NCBI GenBank assembly: GCA_004352715.1
Contig: SCFE01000003.1
Span: forward strand, 943,972 to 1,007,971
Reading direction: 5' to 3'
Source: Hofstenia miamia
Taxonomy: Eukaryota; Xenacoelomorpha; Acoela
DNA length: 64,000 nt
Shown here piece by piece: positions 22,276 to 35,700 of this stretch. The position numbers and the translations under genes were made by a program. Each line of letters opens with the position of its first letter. Position 1 is the first letter of the stretch. Under the pieces are notes generated by a model that had not been told where the DNA came from, ran no database searches, and saw only the letters and a list, made by a program, of their open reading frames with translations.

Positions 22276-22519
22276 ATTGTAAATCATAAATTTAATTACT
22301 AATTTTTATTGTTTTAGGGGTATTAAAACAAAAAATTTATCGTTTCCGCTTAATTGGCAGGGTTTTTTAAATTTGATCTTCACGTTCGAAAATTAGAATG
22401 TTTTTTTTTAAATTAGGAATCGAACCCACTTCTTTGACAACTGTATATACACATTGAAAACAAATTATATTTATTAATTCATATTATGTAATATATACGA
22501 ATATATATTTCTAAAAAAG

Positions 22520-22542
22520 GTATATATATATATATATATATA
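22520..22542. repeat. (TA)n microsatellite in the fold-back loop
   Basis: About 11 TA copies. Confidence 0.9.
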
Positions 22543-23191
22543 AACAAACTAAATAGTTTTTCTTTTATACAAATGCCAAAATACACAAAAACAATTGTTG
22601 CTTGTTATTTTTGTTTCAATATATGTTAAATGTTTGTCTTCTTGTTTTTATTGAAACTTCGCAAAATTTAAAAAACCCTGCCAATTAAGCGGAAGAGATA
22701 AATCTTTTGTTTTAATACCCCATAAACAATACAGATTAGTAATTAAATTTATGATTTACAATTGTGACAAATTAAATGTTAGTTGTGCCAATTTAAATGT
22801 TAGTTGTGCCAATTTAATTGGAAAAAGGTGTAGAACCCGTAGTAGAAGCAACTAACCCTAAGTGGATGGATTTCCGTTGATAGAACACTTCAATCCCATT
22901 GAGGCACACAGTGTGCAAAGTCATGGCTGTTGTGCTGTCGACACAGAGGCTGAATTAAGAAACGTCTTAATGGGCCCATGACCATGATATAACGCGGTTT
23001 TAATACGTAAGTGAAAGAGGAAACATTTTCCTATCCTCTCTTAGATCCTAAGTTATAGTCCTTAAAGTTTTTTGCAGAAATTATGAAAGATTTTAAAAAT
23101 GTGTTCGCTGTTTAAGGTTAATTCTGTTTGATTCCTTACACCTGTTTTACAGTAGTTTTCTTCCGCATGTATGATCATGGATTTCTATTAC

Positions 23192-23303
23192 ATTAACAGG
23201 ATGCGAACTAAACATTTCTTGTTGACTAACGCAGACCAAACATACGCTAAGTCATTGCAAAACTCAATGAATGAGTAAGCATACTTGCTCACATCCTGTT
23301 AAT
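23192..23303. repeat. Short inverted-repeat element (possible MITE)
   Basis: ATTAACAGGATG at the left is matched by CATCCTGTTAAT at the right, with further partial pairing inward, over 112 bp. No target duplication is clear. Confidence 0.35.
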
Positions 23304-25430
23304 GGTAAAGGCATCAATTATTTGACAAAATATAAATGAGAAATTATTTTCAAACTTTTGATTTGTACGGAGATTGACGTCACCGATTGTATCGCAATCG
23401 TATTCAAAACGAACAAGGACTCATTATTTCATATTATTTTTTGTAGTTTCAAAAAAATTAGTAGAATTAATAAGGCATTTTATTTTGAAATCCATGCATT
23501 TAAAATAAGAGGTAAAACTATTAAGTCATGTCATGTGATGCTTAAGTTTACCATAATGATAGCAAGTATGCAAAATACAACTTCAACTTTAAAGAAATTA
23601 TGGATTTTCAAGGAATTATGAGCTTTATGCCTACTAAAAATAGTTGGTCTCACACTTTGCTTCAAATTTAGTATTGATACGAACTTATTTAAACATCTAA
23701 AGGTGTAATTGATATTTGTATTCACAACAATTACACAGAAACACTTCCCAAACTCCATTATCCATATTTATTGTTTGTTATATTACAATGTAATTTAATA
23801 CGTGAACAAGAAAGGCGAATATTTTTCACTCAAGTTTCAGTTGCGACCACATAAAATTGTTCACTGAAGTGTAGGAAAAGCAAGCTAACTTAAAAATATA
23901 ATCAATTGTGCTGTGTATTGCTCATAAATAGTTGGAATGAGTATTACAATAAATTTTGAGGAAACTTCTTGGTTAAATACCTTCACACCATTATTTGATT
24001 GTTTGATTTATTCTGTTCAACTTAAGTAAATGCAACCTTATTGCAAAATATATCTAAAATCTACAAACTAAGTATTAAAAACAAATATATATTAAATAAC
24101 AAAACTAGAAAATTATGATATGTATAATTACGTGAACTTATTTAAGATCTTGTCAGGTAATAAGTCAATTTCTTGGTACATGTGATTCAAATAAATATTT
24201 ATAAATATTTTTGCTTCAAAGTAAACATAGATTATCATGATTTAAGCATTTATTCAAAACAATGCATTGACGTCTATTACCGATATACGATACATGAAAA
24301 AAGCTGAATACTACACGAAAAATCGTGTATTTCAAATCGTGTAACGTGTATTGTAGAGCTATCCGCCATTCATTGTCCTTCAATAAATTGCATAGCAAGT
24401 TTAAACATAAAGATGCGACAACTTATGTTATTTCCAGTAATTTTGTTGAAAATAACCCAGATATTTATCATTGAAAACTCTAGAAAATTGTAAAATGCAG
24501 CTATTGGCCATCTTCGTGATGCTGCTTTAGTGGACATAGANATTAAATGGCAAGTTTTAAGCATAAATATGCGACAACTTATGTTATTTCCAGTAATTTT
24601 GTTGAAAATAACCCAGACATTTATTATTGAAAACTCTAGCAAATTGTAAAATGCAGCTATTGGCCATCTTCGTGATGCTGCTTTAGTGGACATAGATTTC
24701 TACGCATTCCATCCGACCTATCCACACCACATTTATCTTAGTTGTAAAAACAATACAATTTCTGCTTTCTTCCTTGGATTACAATTGTTAGGATCCACAG
24801 CATCACGATCTTGTGTCCACAGTCAAAATACTGGCTAATTTTTCTTACTGTGATATATTACTAGCATTAGCTTACCCGATTTGAAGAATTCAGAATATAA
24901 CAAATTTAGTTTTCTAAAACTAAGGAAGTATTTTGTTTTACTAGTTCATTAGCAATGACATGACAATATGTATTCCTAAGGATGTTTCCTGATCCTGACT
25001 TTCAACTTTACCCAAGTAAGGAATAACTGAAAGGCAGTATTTGTATTCTAATTCCAAAATGATCCAAAATTTTATCCCAAATTTTATGTATATTTATCAT
25101 TTTTTTATCTGTTCCTCGACTTTCCTTGCGTAATATGTTTAATGAGGAAGTGCGACCACTTTAACAATTTGTGGAAGAAACAGAATTATTTGATCCATGT
25201 ATTTAAGATTACGTAGTATTGATGTCTTCATCACCACTATCAAAGTCATTTGCATTCTGCAAAAAAATAAGGCTTTGGTCTTGCTAGTACTTCTAAATCA
25301 ATACTTTTGGTGTTGATAAATAATACAATTTAATTAACTGCCAACTGTAGGTGAATATTTTCACAATTTTTGGAGCCTTGCATCAAAGAAAGAATTTCCC
25401 TCCAAATTATAGAGCCTCAAGTCATTTAAC
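23304..25430. other. No gene recognised; contains a duplicated contig end
   Basis: About 24389-24540 recurs at about 24550-24700 around a single N at 24541 (shared ATGCGACAACTTATGTTATT). The rest is AT-rich with no supported coding frame. Confidence 0.5.
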
Positions 25431-25553
25431 CACCATCAAAAAATAAATTCTTAGATTTTTGTGCTCTTCTACATGATCAAAAATCAGCAACACATGAATT
25501 TTTACTTTCATATTTAGATGGTGTCACTGCTAGCCCGATTCAGATACTGTTAA

Positions 25554-25737
25554 ATTTTGGTGTAAATCTCCTATATCTAATGATTTTAAAAATGTTGTTT
25601 TAGAGATTTTGAGCATTCCTTCAAACAGTGGTGCAGTTGAACGGCTGTTTTCTGCTTGCAAATTCAGATATAGCGCAAGACAAAGAGCATTTCTCCTAAA
25701 AATTTAGAAGCTTTAGTTAAAATTTCATTCATTGAAT
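25554..25737 (+). pseudogene. hAT dimerisation (hATC) domain remnant
   Basis: The frame reads SPISNDFKNVVLEILSIPSN, SGAVERLFSACKFRYSARQR and then a stop. 'ILSIPSNSGAVERLFS' is the signature of the hAT C-terminal dimerisation domain ('iLsiPasSaavERlFS'). The upstream transposase is too decayed to follow. It is a different copy, on the opposite strand, from the one at 8.5-12.3 kb. Confidence 0.65.
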
Positions 25738-26423
25738 AAAATCTTTTTTAATTGAAATTTAGTTTCTAAATACGCGAAAATACATGAAATATACTACTTT
25801 TAAATACCCGAAATACCGAAACACGATCAGTTAAAATACACGGAATACTGATACACGATAAAAGCGATACACGCCAACGCACCGATTCAAGATTTAAACA
25901 TTCTGATCACTCTATTAGTAAAAATATTTAATTCATATTCATATCTGCTGTACATAAACTCAATATACAAATAAAGTGCTAAGCACTTGTTAGGATTTTA
26001 AAAAACAGTATTTTCTGCTTTATTGATTAATCTTGTTTTTTGGAATTTAAATAGGTGATTTTTCTTGGTTTTAAAGACATTTTTACATTTCCTTTAAAGT
26101 CATTCATTCATTTTTTTCAATAATGTGGTGTGATAATTCATCCCATGTGTCAATAAAATATTAGTAAAAGTGCTCTTCATCTTTTTTTTCTTAAATTTAA
26201 GTTTTCTATAAGAATTTGTTCTTAAGAGTATTTTAGTTGGTATTTTGACTATTGTCTTCAATTAAAAAAGTTTTCTAGAGATTTTAATTGAAGCATTTTA
26301 ATTAATAAAAATAATTATTTCGCCTGATTTTAACTCTTTTATTTTTTCAGTGATGGTGTTGATAATCCAGTTAAAAATTCTTTCAAATTTGATCTTTACT
26401 TTTTAAGTGAAAGCAGTTAATAT

Positions 26424-27330
26424 TCAGGCGTAATATAAGTCATGATGCAATTTATAGGATTTTATTAGAACAATTTTCCAATTGATAGGTATAAATCTTT
26501 GAAGTTTAGATAGTGTCTTGATTCCTTGTATCATTTTCAGCATTATTATCTTGACTTCATTTTCAGATTTTGAATTATTATCAAATATTATTTGAAGGTA
26601 TTTAAATTTGGTCTTTTCTTGTATGATATAATCGTTTACGTTTAAAAATAACACCATAAATGAAGTCTTGTCAAAATTTAGCTGCATGTTATTTTTTTCA
26701 AAATATAACCTTCCATTTTACAGTGCATTAACTAAATTAAATATAGTTGGTTGAAAATAGCAGTGTGCAATGAGCATTTTATGTTTTCATTAATATTGCT
26801 GTCATTAGCAATTGAATATCAATTGTACTAGCACAAAGCCTTGCGGTGTTCCTTTTTTAATTATCAGTGTATTGCATTTTTAATGCTTACTCGTACATAT
26901 TGTTGTCTATTAGTTAAATAAGAGGTTTATAGCTTAGCTGCATAATCATTAAATATGTAGAATTTAATTTTTCTTTTAGTATTTTATGATTAATTGAATT
27001 AAATGCTTAAGCAATTCTAATGATAAGGATGGAAACTCTATCTTCTTTATTTATATGATTTCTCCAGATGTTCTAATACAAAAATTCATGCATTACTTAA
27101 AGACATATTTTTTTAAACCCAATTTATAAAGATCCTAAAATTTGGAATTTTTTGATACATTCATTAATTTGATTGTATAGAATTCAATCAAATGGTTTAC
27201 TTATAATTGATAGAACTGAGATTGGTCTGTATGTAGCACGTAGCTTCATGAATATACCTTTTTGTATGTTGGTATTATTTCACCAATTAGTACATTGATT
27301 TAATGTATCAAACAATGGTCTACTTTGATT
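26424..27330 (-). pseudogene. LINE reverse transcriptase remnant
   Basis: Reading high to low, broken frames show YRPISVLSIISK (RT motif 1-2 region) near 27300-27180, 'AFNSINHKIL' near 27000 (the 'LSKAFDSINH' motif), 'GTPQGFVL' near 26850, and finally MQLNFDKTSFMVLFLN and KFKYLQIIFDNNSKS at 26687-26424. The order matches the fingers, palm and thumb of a non-LTR RT. Stops and frameshifts throughout mean it is dead. Confidence 0.65.
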
Positions 27331-30300
27331 TTCATTACTTGGGCCTTGAAATTATGTTAATTTTTAGATATCTTGATGTTTGCTTAAATTGATATCGTGT
27401 TACAAAAGTAAAATTCAACTTTTCCTTTTCTCTCAACTTTCTATGAATTACCATTTGATTTTGATTGTGAATATTTCTTTCTTTGTAATCACTTAATTTT
27501 CCTAAATTTATAAATTAATAATTTAGAATTTTTGTTTTTGATCGTTTCTCTATGAGATGAGACTTCCATCAAATTGTGGTTTGGAAAAAACTTGAAATGC
27601 ATTTCTATTTTTGTGAAATATTTTTGTTTTCAGAAAACTGTTTTAAGGAATTATTTAAATCTCATTTGCATCTATTAGCTACTTGGTTGTTGTGTTTCAT
27701 ATTGATTTAATGCATAGCTTCATTTTGTTGTTCATAGTTTCCATTTTGGTAATTTTTTATCATTGTTTTCTTACCCTGAGATATTTATGTAGATATTATT
27801 ACTCATAACTTATCTCTTATCCTTTGAATAGCTACACGCTTTCATATTTTATGTGCAGCACATTTCCAAATATATATAATGGTGTTCAGTAAGATTTTCT
27901 GGACTGTATAAATTTGAAGTACTTTAACATAATACACATTTTTTAAATTTATAAAGTTCTCCTTAAGTTGACTTATGTATATTAATGTGTAAAGCTTAAA
28001 TATATTTTAATTATTTCAAGTAAATTATCTTGACAGGTCTAGATTGATATTTAGGAATTTATATGAACGACTTTCTAATTCAATGACTTACACTATTGTA
28101 ACTCTTGATACATTCCTTCTGATATCATTCCTACCCATTGCATTACCCTAAAGTTCTTAAATACCAAGTTTCATCACTTCTACATTATTAATTTAGGAGA
28201 TATTAATGTCGGTTGAGGGGCTATTCATAAATTTCAGATAATTTTGGCAACAATATCAATAAATTTCACATGACAGTAAATTTTTAAAGGTATTATGTCG
28301 GGTAAGAATGTATGTACACATTTGTTTTCAGTTTTACCCTGCATTTTTATTATGTTATATATATCACCATATTTTCAGTGTTGATGTACTTACTACCACT
28401 AGGTTTGTCAATTGGAATTGGAATAAAATTGGATTCTAATTGTACGTTAGAATTGCTTTGGAATTAGTTGGACAAGCAAAATTGGCAACTCATTGGATTT
28501 CAATTGGATTTTTAATGCAATAATTTAATTATTACCGCAGCTGTTTTCATAACAAAATATTTTAATAATTGCAAATAATATTTAAATAATTGATTTGGAT
28601 ATGGATTTAGTAATATTCTTTACCAGTCTAGTTGATCTAGTAAAATCAACATCTTTGAACAAATGTTTGCATGCGATGATTATATGTATGCTGTAAAAAA
28701 AATTGTATTTTATTTATTAACTGACTTTTGTGTAAATAATTAATGTCAGATTGGAAATTGAATATAATGCAATGTTAGGGCTATTATATCGTGCAATGCG
28801 AAAAGGGCTGAATATATGTAAAAAGGATCTTAACAATTACAACCAACACTCCTTGAGATTATATTTACATCTGATGTTTCAAATGCAAAAATTATTGGAT
28901 AGAAACAAAATTTTTATTAATATTAAATTCAATGAGATTTTGCTGAATGAAAATAAAGCAAACAAATCGCGTTTCTAGTGTTCAGAACAAGAACTTTCGA
29001 AAAAATGTCCTCGATTTTCTAAAAAAGTTTGAATTTTCCCATGCCGAATTTTCAGATAATAAGGAAGTGTAATGCTTAAAGAAGCAATAACTATGTTAAA
29101 GTATTTATTTTACTGTACTTTCAGGCTCGCAGTGGGCCAATTCGGAATTCGTGACGTTAGAGGGTTTGACAATTTTCTTAGAAACAATAAATTTTAGAAA
29201 ATTGTTTGCTTGCTTAGTATAATTTAGCTGGAGTGTTATTGCCGGTTTGATATTAAAAAGGTCTTAATTAGATACATTAAAGTAGGCCCCTCCCGGAATT
29301 ATTCTGAAATTATGCCAACGACAGATTCCTTGTATTAAAATATGTTTTCAAGCATAATGTATCCATTTATGAATAGGCATCCTTTCTTAGTAAGTTGCCC
29401 AAATAAAATTTTTAATTTACGGTGGAAAGCACTTTAATAGCATTATACAGTGTATACTTGTGTACATTGACAATTATATACAATTTGTACAATCCAAATT
29501 TGGTTGTGGAGATAATTGGCTTAAGCCACATCAAGAATTTGAAGAAAATCTAATCTTAGCTTTGTATAAAAGAATTTCTATATATTGTGCTGAATTCTAA
29601 TACAAGATATAAAATCATGATTTATTTTCTAGTAAAATTATGGTTAGAGCATAATTTACATTTCAAAAAAGTAATCATTTCCTACAATGGGTGAAAACAT
29701 TGGCTCAGGCTTATGAAACTAATAAAATAGGCAATTAGTTTTAATCACATTTAACTAAAATCTTGGAAACAAAATTTATTCTACATCTACACAAGAGATG
29801 CAACCAGGCCCAGGTCACCGGATAAAGGTTTTAAAAACCGGGTCGATACTTTGAAAAAGCACTGTACAACTGGGTCAATGCGTGAGCTAATATTGGCATT
29901 CAAATTTAGAAATTTCCAAAAATCTTATGTAAATTTCAATATATTGAATTTTTTTAAAATTATGTCACTGTTAAGGACCAGTTTTATGTCCCAAGCATGG
30001 CATTTATTACATTATGATTAAGCAGTTTACTTTCCCAGAACAAAAATGAAATCGTCACTTCAAACAGATATTGTAGGTACTCCTCTCAATTTCACAATTT
30101 CATTAATTTCTAGATTGGATAGCACCTGACAACCATCTGATTTTAATCATCACTTTTGAGATTCTAGAGAATGAGAATCAAAAGCTGCAGCATTGCAAAC
30201 ACTGTCAAAAACAGCAAAAAAAATGGCATTATCCCATGTCACTATCCTAATATGAAAGAGATTCTTCAGCTACAGTGAAGGTTACACGAAAAATTAGGCT

Positions 30301-31062
30301 AGAACCCATTCAAGCACTTTGGAATCACTATCCGTAGTCTGGTGGTTAATTATTAAAAAATTTACTCTTCTTGATAATACCTTTTACTTAAGTTTTTGTC
30401 AACCGGGCATGATCCATTTGCATCTTTGATGTACACAATTTACGCACATGGCAAACGCCTTTGTCCAATTAAGCGTTCAATTCAGTGATGCCGTGGTGGT
30501 AGCCCACGGACCGGCCCAAGCCCAAATGAACATCATAGTGTTTAGAATTTTTTATTAAATAATATTGATATAATTCATAAATGATGTTAAGTAGCATGTC
30601 CATTTGTTTGGTCTTTCGTTTTGCAAGGCCAAACGTATACCGGTGATTTGGCCCTTGAGGTTTCACATGAAAATAATCTCGACCTCTGACAGATTTCACC
30701 CTGGCGGCGCTGAATTACGTCTATGGACTTATTTAGATAAAACATTTTTTGTTTATCAAGACTGCAATAACAAATTTGCTGTTCCTTTAGAGGGACCATA
30801 GTTTTCCAGTTAGCTGAATACATAAACAGGCTTCTACTTGCCTAAGTTACGACTAAAGCGTGCTTGTCTTCTATTTTGTAAATTCCATGTGCAAGCAATA
30901 TTAATTAAGGCAACGATTTGTCAGTTAACCTTAATAAGAACATGCAAAATATATTTCGACTTACAAAGTCATCGTCAGTTTTACAAATTATTCCCTCTAA
31001 ATTTACTAGATTTTACAATAATAATTATAATTTCTTAAATTTTAAAAAGTGGCAAATTTAAT
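27331..31062. other. Gene-free AT-rich region
   Basis: No host exon recognised. The tract at about 28400-28520 repeats ATTGGA-type words on the plus strand. 30460-30830 has overlapping open frames on both strands without recognisable motifs. Likely old repeat sequence. Confidence 0.3.
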
Positions 31063-31960
31063 TTATGAATAGTCTTCTTTTGTGTTTAAACTTGGTTGCA
31101 AGGATTTTATAAAAACACTCTCAATAATCTTTAAATTACTTGATCTTGACGTCTGATGTAATATTTTTGTTTCAAAATTTAGTCCGCATTTATTTAGATG
31201 ATTAGATATATTAGAACTGGTCTCATGTTCTTTAATTCTTCTTGATAGTTGCTTACTAGAAAAACCAATATAATCTTCACCACAGGTGCATTTGATTTAA
31301 TAAATTATATTTGATTTATTGGTTTCCTCAGTTGTAGATTTTAATTGAAATTTTGTTCTTAGCTTATGATTGCTATATATAAATCTAACATTTTCTTTAA
31401 TTATTGATATTTTTTGAGTTCTTTGATCATGTTTTCGGTATGAATTCCTCGATCTTAAAACAATGTTCATAATTAGTTTGATTGTTTTTTGATCTTTGTT
31501 TTTAATTAAAATGTCGTCTAATGATTTCTTAACCCCTTAACTGTTAAGCACGTATATATACGTTTACGGAAATTATCCCGTGTTGTTAAGCACGTATATA
31601 TACGTTTTTGTGACAGACCAATGTTAACACTAGTTTATACTTTATATACTATAGTTTATATATTGTTTTGTTGTTGTTTAGGCGAATAAAGGAAGGTTTC
31701 TCAATCTAAGTTAAATTTTCATGATTTTCTATAAAAAAACCTGACATTTACTGTTGGATAAGTTTGAAAAATGTAACAGTTAAGGGGTTAATATGTCAAT
31801 CTATGAAATTATTTGGATATTCATTCTGTCATTTATTACGTACAAATTAAAGTTTATTTTTTTGTTGCAAATGAAAAATTATTTTTTTTCTTTGTCGCTG
31901 AAAAGTCATTTTAAATTTCGAAATATACTGGCAATGTGTAGCTGAATTCTCTGTTTAGTA
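31063..31960 (-). pseudogene. Penelope-like element C-terminal GIY-YIG endonuclease remnant
   Basis: Minus-strand frame 31528-31063 reads SLDDILIKNKDQKTIKLIMN, then an IIY-stop-IKCTCGEDYIGFSS segment, QLSRRIKEHE, then ISNHLNKCGLNF, IIESVFIKSLQPSLNTKE and a stop. This is the GIY-YIG fold of Penelope-like retroelements ('Y.I.C.CG..YIG.....L..RI.EH...H...F......E...I....P.LN'). A MITE (31533-31787) interrupts it. Upstream of the MITE the same frame gives EYPNNFID, the linker between RT and endonuclease. The RT core is not recognisable. One stop lies in the GIY-YIG motif itself and more lie upstream, so the copy is dead. Confidence 0.75.
31533..31787. mobile_element. piggyBac-type MITE, 255 bp
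   Basis: The ends are inverted repeats CCCCTTAACTGTT and AACAGTTAAGGGG, flanked on both sides by TTAA (31529-31532 and 31788-31791), the piggyBac target site. Inside, GTTAAGCACGTATATATACG occurs twice (31543 and 31585). No protein is encoded. It lies inside the Penelope-like frame, and removing it with one TTAA restores that frame. Confidence 0.85.
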
Positions 31961-32515
31961 TTCAATTGATTGATTAGGTAGATTATTGCCTGTTGACATT
32001 TCGAACTTATTTTCTGATCTAGTAACTTATCCAATCGTATGCATAATTTGAATGCGCTATTTAAAAGTGAAGTGTCAAAATTCTACTTTTAATTCTCTTG
32101 CATTAATATGTATCAACCCTAAAATTGCATTCTATGGAGTTGAAATCTTTCAATTTACTATATCTTTTGTACGTAGGCAATTTAAGTATGAGATGTTATA
32201 AGGTGTATTCTGGAATTCTTTTCTATCACTTTTTCAGGAAATTTGGTGTTTAATAGTGAACATTTCACTTACTGGTAAAGCCTGGTATTAAATTTAATGA
32301 CTGATTTACGTTTAATGAATACGAGAGCCGTTTAAAACAGTTTGAAACTACATGTACATGTATATTAATATTATGATTAAGACAAAAAATCATCGAAATA
32401 CGCACAATAATACAAAATCATTTCTATTTAACAATTTGAAAGGCAAGCTAAATTTTGAAAAGAATGCAATAAGAAAATTAGTAAAAGCGTCGAGAAGCTA
32501 AAAGCTCGTTAGATT

Positions 32516-32703
32516 TTAAACCACAAGCACGTTGAATGGAGATCCAGGAACATGTTCGTCATTCCACTTGACAATGACACTGTGACTTCCAGTTTCCACT
32601 GGTCTGTATTTGATGTCAAATTCATTGTTGCCAAGATGCTTGACTACGATTTCTTCAACTGGATGATATGGTCCCTTAACACCCACCAAAAGCATGGAGT
32701 TAC
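32516..32703 (-). CDS. FLN: Filamin last exon: R24 dimerisation repeat and stop
   Basis: NSMLLVGVKGPYHPVEEIVV to NDEHVPGSPFNVLVV, then TAA at 32516-32518. The end of R24 closely follows the usual filamin C terminus. Confidence 0.95.
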
Positions 32704-35700
32704 CTAAATATGAGATATATTGAGTTTAGACACATTTAAATGTTAAAAAGATATTTAATGATATAAATTAATTAAGAAAAAGCCTTTAGCAAGTTAGGCT
32801 AGGCCAAATTCATTATATTGAGGGATTAAATGATGTGAATTTCAATGCAGTTTGAAAGGGTTGGATTTTGTAAAATACATGCTAAACTCGGATAAAGGCT
32901 TTCAGATTAATATAATGGTTGAGATTTCTTTAATTGAGGCATGCCTAAAGTTCCCTTGATTGTGTAAATTTTATTTTATTTTGTTTTAGAGATCAAACAT
33001 TGGTCGAACTGTTCGTAAGCTAAAAGCCCAGTGGCCCAGAATCGTAGGGAAGAGCAGCAGACCGTGCCTATTTACTAGATAGATGTTAAGATTTAACATT
33101 TTTCTAAAAGATTTTGATAAATGTTCTTGTCAGAATTCTTATTAGGCAATATCAATGAGGTAACCTAAAATTTTGTAAGAATATTTTTTCTGCAATTTAC
33201 AGTAGAAATTCAAACATTTGTAAATCTAAAATATATTTTATCAACGGTATCTAAGAAGAAAAAACTTGAATCCTACCAGCTTTGGATGAATCAACGATAA
33301 AATTCGTAGGACGTCCTAAATCTGCACGTTTTAGTCCAGGACCGCGACATTGTACTTGTTGTGCTCGTGGTGGTTGATCTTTGGTCGGTAATGGGACACC
33401 AGATCGTGTTGTTTTTGAAACTGTTTCTACTATCAAATCAGCATGGTCACGCTGAGGAGCATGACCCATTATATTGCTTCCTAAATTAAAGACATTTACC
33501 TTCTTAGTTTTAAAAATAGGAAATGAGCTACTTCGCAATCTAACAGTAGTATAAAATGAAATTCTGAAAAAAAATCGATTTTATCTTCAGTTGGAGGATC
33601 ACATATTAAAAAGATCACAGATCTAAATAATAATTTAAGCAGCAGGGAACTTTTACATTACCCTTCTTTACATAAAATTTGTGTTAGCCAAGAATAAAAT
33701 ATACTAAAAAACCTTTAGGTACTCAAAATCTTGGTTATTTCACCGCACAAATGAACCAATAGCTGTTTTATACATGTTGCAATATAAAATCAAAAATATC
33801 TTAAAAACAAATCTACAATTTCGCGTTATCAACGTTAAACAACTACCCTAAACCTGAAAATATGACCAACTAAATCTATAGTTTAATGATAAAAACGCCA
33901 TAATATATTCTCTAGAAATTGTAGATTTCTGAATCACGGGGCATTAATAATTTTTAGTATGAAATTAACTTCATTAAAAAAACCAAGGTAGAAAACATAC
34001 GTGATTAATATATTTGTTTAGGGAAAGTCTATACATTTGCTGCTAATTTAACTAAGATTGCATTGTTAGTATGGAGACAAATTCTACATGAACTAGATAA
34101 CAAGACCTACCCAGAAAGCTTGAACTACCTATGAAAAACTCTTTAATTGCATGCATACATGCACTTTCATTAGGGGTCACAAAATATTTTCAAATATGAA
34201 TGTTACATAAACAAATAATTGAATGCATTAAAACACAACCTCGGAATTTTTAAGAAGCCGTTCTTCTACATGAGAAATAACACAAATCATTCATGAGCAA
34301 GTGGAAAAATAAAAATAGTTTGCACCCCCAGAAATCTAGTATATCATTATGTAAGTAGTTACCAGTAATAATTGCTCTGAATGGTGATCCATTGATGTGA
34401 TAGGGTCCAGCATATTTGACAGTGATGTCGTATTGACCAGCTACCAATGGTGTGTAACTAACTTTGTATCCTTCTTCAACCTCAACGCAGTCCATAGTTA
34501 CTCTAGATGGACCATCGATGGTAACTTGCAGTGTGCCTTTTCCAGCATTGCATGTATTGACAATAAACTCACAAGAGCGTCCAGTTGTTCCACGATATAA
34601 TCCCTCACCATCTGCGAAGACTCTTGTGGGATCACCTCGAATGTCACCTACTTTAAAATAGAATGGACTGCCAGGAATATGAGCACCCCAAACTTTAGCA
34701 TCTACGCGGTGTTCGCCGGTAACGGTTGGTGTGAATTTAATGGAGTAATTTCCTACAATAAATGACGACTACAAAACTGATCTTACATTTACGATCAAAG
34801 CATTCGGAGCTCTAATATACCGCACACAGAGCTGAAAGTTTACCTATATTTAACAAAAAGCTTAGCAGAAGATTTGTTAAATTTATTTTGCAGAAATTTT
34901 AGTGGAAAACCAGTTAAACATTTTTTTAACAGATTGTATACATAGACTTAAAAAAATGTTTTTTTAAACTTTCAGAACTACCTAGAAAATATTAAATTTC
35001 AACACAATCAATGATTGAATAACAAATATGAAATCATTATATAAAAAAATCCTCATTCTATCAGAAGGGTACTCAATAAATCATTTCCCTTGACGCATAA
35101 TTTCATTAAATAACTCAAGACTTTCTCTATTAAAGTGTTAGTTCTCTATATGAAAAGTGAATTCAGTTTGCTGAAACTATCTTTTTAACAGATTCTTTTA
35201 AACAGAACTGTTAAATATAAATATACATGTATGTACATCCAGAATATATGTTAAAAATGTTTTTTACCTTGATTATCTAACTTCTGAAGTTGACAAGGAA
35301 TTTCGGTATTCAGAGGAGTGTAAAGCCGTGCATCAATTTCATTAACGCTGTAGACGTTTGGTAGAGATACTACAAAGCTAGATGGCTGATTAGGTAATAA
35401 GCCTAAATTGAATCCATGAAATTTACCAAATAAAAATGGGACGTAATACCTTTATTATAGGTTAAGTACTACAACTGCATATAGCAAATATTGAATTTAC
35501 TTACCAGCAGAAGGTCTAGAGAATGGTGGGAAGAGATTTGGATGGCATGTAACTGTGAATGGACTGTTGGGGATGTGTTGTTCATTGAACTTAATGTTAA
35601 CTTTGTATTCACCTAAAAATAGCAACTAAAATTCTTGGTCTCTTCACGAAATAGAAAAAATTTTCGAGAGCTTTAGTAATGTTATACCTGGAAGAGTAGG

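Larger units (their letters stand above)
22141..22834. mobile_element. Fold-back element with tandem-repeat arms
   Basis: Two long inverted arms (22141 to about 22380 and about 22665 to 22834) start TCTACACCTTTTTCCAATTA and surround a loop of about 280 bp. Each arm has an outer tandem array of a 21-bp unit (AATTGGCACAACTAACATTT plus A): about 5.5 copies on the left and 2.7 on the right. The inner part, shared by both arms, is non-repetitive. No protein is encoded. I find no clear target duplication. This architecture is known from fold-back (Foldback/Galluhop-type) elements. The superfamily is unassigned. Confidence 0.75.

Noticed and set aside
22072-22287. Open frames on both strands encoding 7-residue repeats (for example LTFNLSQ)
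   Set aside because: The 21-bp tandem array of the fold-back arm is a multiple of three and makes such frames in any register. No start context or neighbour supports a gene.
30469-30823. Overlapping open frames on both strands as a candidate gene
   Set aside because: No recognisable motif, no splice signals linking to other exons, and GC-richer patches that look like repeat fragments.
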